From Chitinophagales bacterium (GTDB lineage: Bacteria > Bacteroidota > Bacteroidia > Chitinophagales > UBA10324): a stretch of DNA of 8,099 nt. Shown here one piece after another: positions 6,688 to 8,099 of this stretch; position 1 is the stretch's first letter, and each line of letters starts with the position of its first letter. Where the stretch lies: positions 1-8,099 of the forward strand of contig JACCZZ010000172.1 in the NCBI GenBank assembly GCA_013695715.1, given 5' to 3'. The translations under genes were made by a program, and so were the position numbers. The notes below the pieces were generated by a model, which was not told where the DNA came from, made no database searches, and saw nothing but the letters and a program-made list of their open reading frames with translations.

Positions 6688-6955
6688 ATATCAAAATAAA
6701 AATCTACCAAACTCTGGTAAAGAATGGTCGGCAACAGACTTAAAGAAGCTTGAAAAATTTGCCGAAGGAAATAAGCCAACGCGGTTAATTGCTTATGAAT
6801 TGAAAAGAAGCGTTAATGCGATTTATTCAAAGGCATCGGCGGAAAACATTTCACCCCTTGGCACTTGTTCGCTCACTACTGAAGCACTTGACTTCCCTTT
6901 GGCGCTCATTTGCAGCAAAGGGATAAAGAGAAAGGGAACGAGTGCCTTAAAATAA
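6674..6955 (+). pseudogene. degenerate SANT/Myb-like small DNA-binding protein gene
   Basis: An open frame of 93 codons between TAA at 6671 and TAA at 6953 has no ATG. Its first half, from NLPNSGKEWS (6701-6730) through TDLKKLEKFAEGNKPTRLIA to SVNAIYSKASAENIS (ending 6853), resembles small proteins of about 60-80 residues with a tryptophan-containing three-helix, SANT/Myb-like fold. In those I expect a C-terminus like SLKP...SPYNR. Here it is replaced from 6854 on by PLGTCSLTTEAL and unrelated sequence that coincides with a palindromic element. The start codon is missing and the 3' part is substituted, so the gene is probably dead. Initiation at a non-standard codon (for example ATC at 6674) cannot be excluded. 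It overlaps the toxin's last codons and may once have been the third gene of the operon. The family likeness is from memory. Confidence 0.6.
6860..6946. repeat. nested palindromic element, possible MITE or REP-like repeat
   Basis: Outer arms GGCACTTGTTCGCT (6860-6873) and AGGGAACGAGTGCC (6933-6946) pair at 12 of 14 positions, with one of the mismatches a possible G-T wobble. Inside them lies a perfect 8-bp hairpin, TCCCTTTG (6894-6901) and CAAAGGGA (6916-6923), with a 14-nt loop. GCACTTG also recurs directly at 6861-6867 and 6884-6890, and CGCTCA at 6870-6875 and 6903-6908. The element begins where the upstream small gene loses its expected C-terminus. No target-site duplication is obvious. 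It could be a short non-autonomous mobile element or just a structured intergenic repeat. Confidence 0.5.
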
Positions 6956-7006
6956 TAACTTTAATACGTAGAGCAACAGCAGAATGACTTCTAAAGCGAA
7001 GCATGA

Positions 7007-7244
7007 CTATTCCTTCACAAAATTTTCCTGTTAAGAATCTTTCACCTGTTTGAAAAATCACCAGATAATAACCGGGTGAGATGCCATTTAAGTCTATATC
7101 CCGGGGAAGCTGTGCTTCTTTTTCTTTGTAAAAAATTTTTCCATCTATAGTCATAATTCTGATGTTTGCGCTCTCCCCGTTGTAATCGTCTGTATCAATC
7201 GTTAGTAAGTTGTAGCCTGGATTCGGATAAAGCAGCAAAGTCAT
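7007..7244 (-). pseudogene. remnant type IX secretion C-terminal sorting domain
   Basis: On the minus strand, ATG at 7244 opens a frame with the signature of a type A T9SS C-terminal domain: LYPNPGYNLLTI, then IRIMTIDGKIFYKE, then IDLNGISPGYYLVIFQTGERFLTGKF. Such domains normally sit at the end of large secreted or surface proteins and direct export through the PorU system. Here there is no cargo part, because an in-frame TAA lies 9 nt before the ATG. The expected ending is also broken. After GKF the frame reads CEGIVM, but removing one T from the TTTT run (7019-7022) restores GKFVKE and a TAG at 7007-7009, the usual kind of ending. The unshifted frame runs on to 6906. This is best read as the decayed tail of a lost gene. 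An assembly error could explain the shift, but not the missing cargo. Confidence 0.8.
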
Positions 7245-7375
7245 ATTATGTTAAAGGAATAGAAAGGAAAGGAAGCTATGGAAATGTCAGGAGAGCTAAG
7301 AAGCAAAGAGAATAAATTCGTTTTCTGATTTTGAATTCTGCTGATAATCATTCCTTTTCATCAATAACTTGCCTT

Positions 7376-7383
7376 TATATTTA
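7376..7383 (+). promoter_or_regulatory. weak candidate -7 element for the FAH-family gene
   Basis: TATATTTA differs from TAnnTTTG only in its last base and lies 22 nt before the ATG at 7406. No TTG occurs at the right distance upstream. It is the best candidate in the 161-nt gap (7245-7405), which otherwise shows no gene. Confidence 0.3.
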
Positions 7384-7405
7384 CCGCCTTATTCACATTC
7401 ATTTT

Positions 7406-8099
7406 ATGAAGCTTATCAGCTACTACAACTCTACTGATGAACAGGATCACCTTGCATTGGTGCAGGATGATTTTTATTATGACCTGCAAGACCTTGATTG
7501 GAGGTTGCCCGGGAATATGCAATTGTTTCTCTACGCCTGGGATGATGTGATTGAGACCGCTTTAGAATATAATGATTTGATTAAGGAGGGAAAGGTCAAG
7601 CAGGCAAAGCCCCGGCCCCTAAATGAAGCAAAGATTCTTGCACCCGTGCCGCAGCCCTCTTCCTGTCGAGATGGCTATGCTTTTCGTCAGCATGTAGAAG
7701 CGGCACGAAGGAATCGTAAAGTGGAGATGATTTCTGAATTCGACCAGTACCCTGTGTTTTATTTCACAAATCACAATTCAATACAAGGCCCGGGCGATGT
7801 GATATGCATGCCCGATCATTTTGAGAAGCTGGATTATGAACTGGAAGTGGCAATTGTAATAAACCGTAAAGGAAGAAATATTCAAGCTGCAGAAGCTGAC
7901 AGTTACATAGGAGGATTTATGATCATGAATGACCTGAGTGCACGAACTCTTCAGATGGAAGAGATGAAGCTAAATCTTGGGCCGGCAAAGGGAAAGGATT
8001 TTGCAACCGCTATAGGCCCCTGGCTTGTGACACCGGATGAATTGGAATCATATAAAGTACCAGCTAAAGACGGACACATCGGTAGCAGCTATAACCTTG
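7406..8099 (+). CDS. fumarylacetoacetate hydrolase family protein (5' part, runs off the window)
   Basis: The first 231 codons of a metal-dependent FAH-superfamily enzyme are visible. The family includes fumarylacetoacetases, acylpyruvases and hydroxyheptadienedioate isomerases that cleave or rearrange C-C bonds in aromatic-compound catabolism. Family features are CRDGYAFRQHVEAARRNRK (87-105), FTNHNSIQGPGD (120-131), the metal-binding acidic pair in YELEVAIVI (Glu145, Glu147), the third acidic ligand in MNDLSAR (Asp176), and GPAKGKDFATAIGP (192-205). The N-terminal 85 residues form the small leading domain of the roughly 330-residue branch, so about 100 residues are missing at the window end. 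It is not the 420-residue eukaryotic-type fumarylacetoacetase. Initiation at 7406 gives the normal MKLISY start. The exact substrate cannot be assigned. Tyrosine or other aromatic breakdown is possible, but no partner gene is in view. Confidence 0.9.
   Translation, partial: MKLISYYNSTDEQDHLALVQDDFYYDLQDLDWRLPGNMQLFLYAWDDVIETALEYNDLIKEGKVKQAKPRPLNEAKILAPVPQPSSCRDGYAFRQHVEAARRNRKVEMISEFDQYPVFYFTNHNSIQGPGDVICMPDHFEKLDYELEVAIVINRKGRNIQAAEADSYIGGFMIMNDLSARTLQMEEMKLNLGPAKGKDFATAIGPWLVTPDELESYKVPAKDGHIGSSYNL

Noticed and set aside
6705..6719. TACCA-AACTC-TGGTA hairpin after the toxin, considered as a terminator.
   Set aside because: The stem is only 5 bp, no T tract follows on the plus strand, and it lies within the SANT-like coding remnant.
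7245..7360. Minus-strand 36-codon frame ending with an ATGA overlap onto the sorting-domain ORF, considered as a lost signal peptide.
   Set aside because: It has no proper basic-hydrophobic-cleavage layout and no family likeness, so it is better taken as chance in non-coding DNA.

Overview
The window looks like a chromosomal segment of a Bacteroidota bacterium, probably of the Chitinophagales/Sphingobacteriales type. The signs are promoter -7 elements of the TAnnTTTG form ahead of several genes, A/T-rich leaders with little Shine-Dalgarno sequence, a DUF4199 membrane protein, a TIGR02757 (DUF2400) protein, a Bacteroidota-type soluble acyl-lipid desaturase, and the remnant of a type IX secretion C-terminal sorting domain. 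No rRNA, tRNA or CRISPR array was seen.

Left half (1-5327), housekeeping and metabolic genes, all on the plus strand: a four-helix DUF4199 membrane protein (146-640) followed after 22 nt by hisS, histidyl-tRNA synthetase (663-2051); hutH, histidine ammonia-lyase (start best placed at 2141, end 3640), with its own promoter; a three-histidine-box fatty acid desaturase (3738-4478) closed by a textbook intrinsic terminator (4497-4535); and a TIGR02757 protein (4545-5327) whose start lies only 9 nt past that terminator.

Middle (5481-6955), an accessory module: a promoter with a perfect inverted repeat over its -33 region drives a two-gene operon. The first gene encodes an XRE helix-turn-helix protein fused to a Panacea/DUF4065 domain. 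The second overlaps it by ATGA and encodes a RelE/HigB-like toxin. This is a type II toxin-antitoxin pair of the Panacea (PanAT) kind. Directly behind it is a third reading frame without an ATG. It resembles small SANT/Myb-like DNA-binding proteins and loses its expected C-terminus where a nested palindromic element (6860-6946) begins.

Right side (6956-8099): on the minus strand, a decayed end of a type IX secretion cargo protein. Only the sorting domain is left, and it carries a single-base frameshift just before its expected end. Then, on the plus strand, the first 231 codons of a fumarylacetoacetate-hydrolase family enzyme run off the window. The stretch between the TIGR02757 gene and the FAH gene therefore looks like a turnover hotspot holding a toxin-antitoxin cassette, gene debris and a possible small mobile repeat, between stable metabolic genes.
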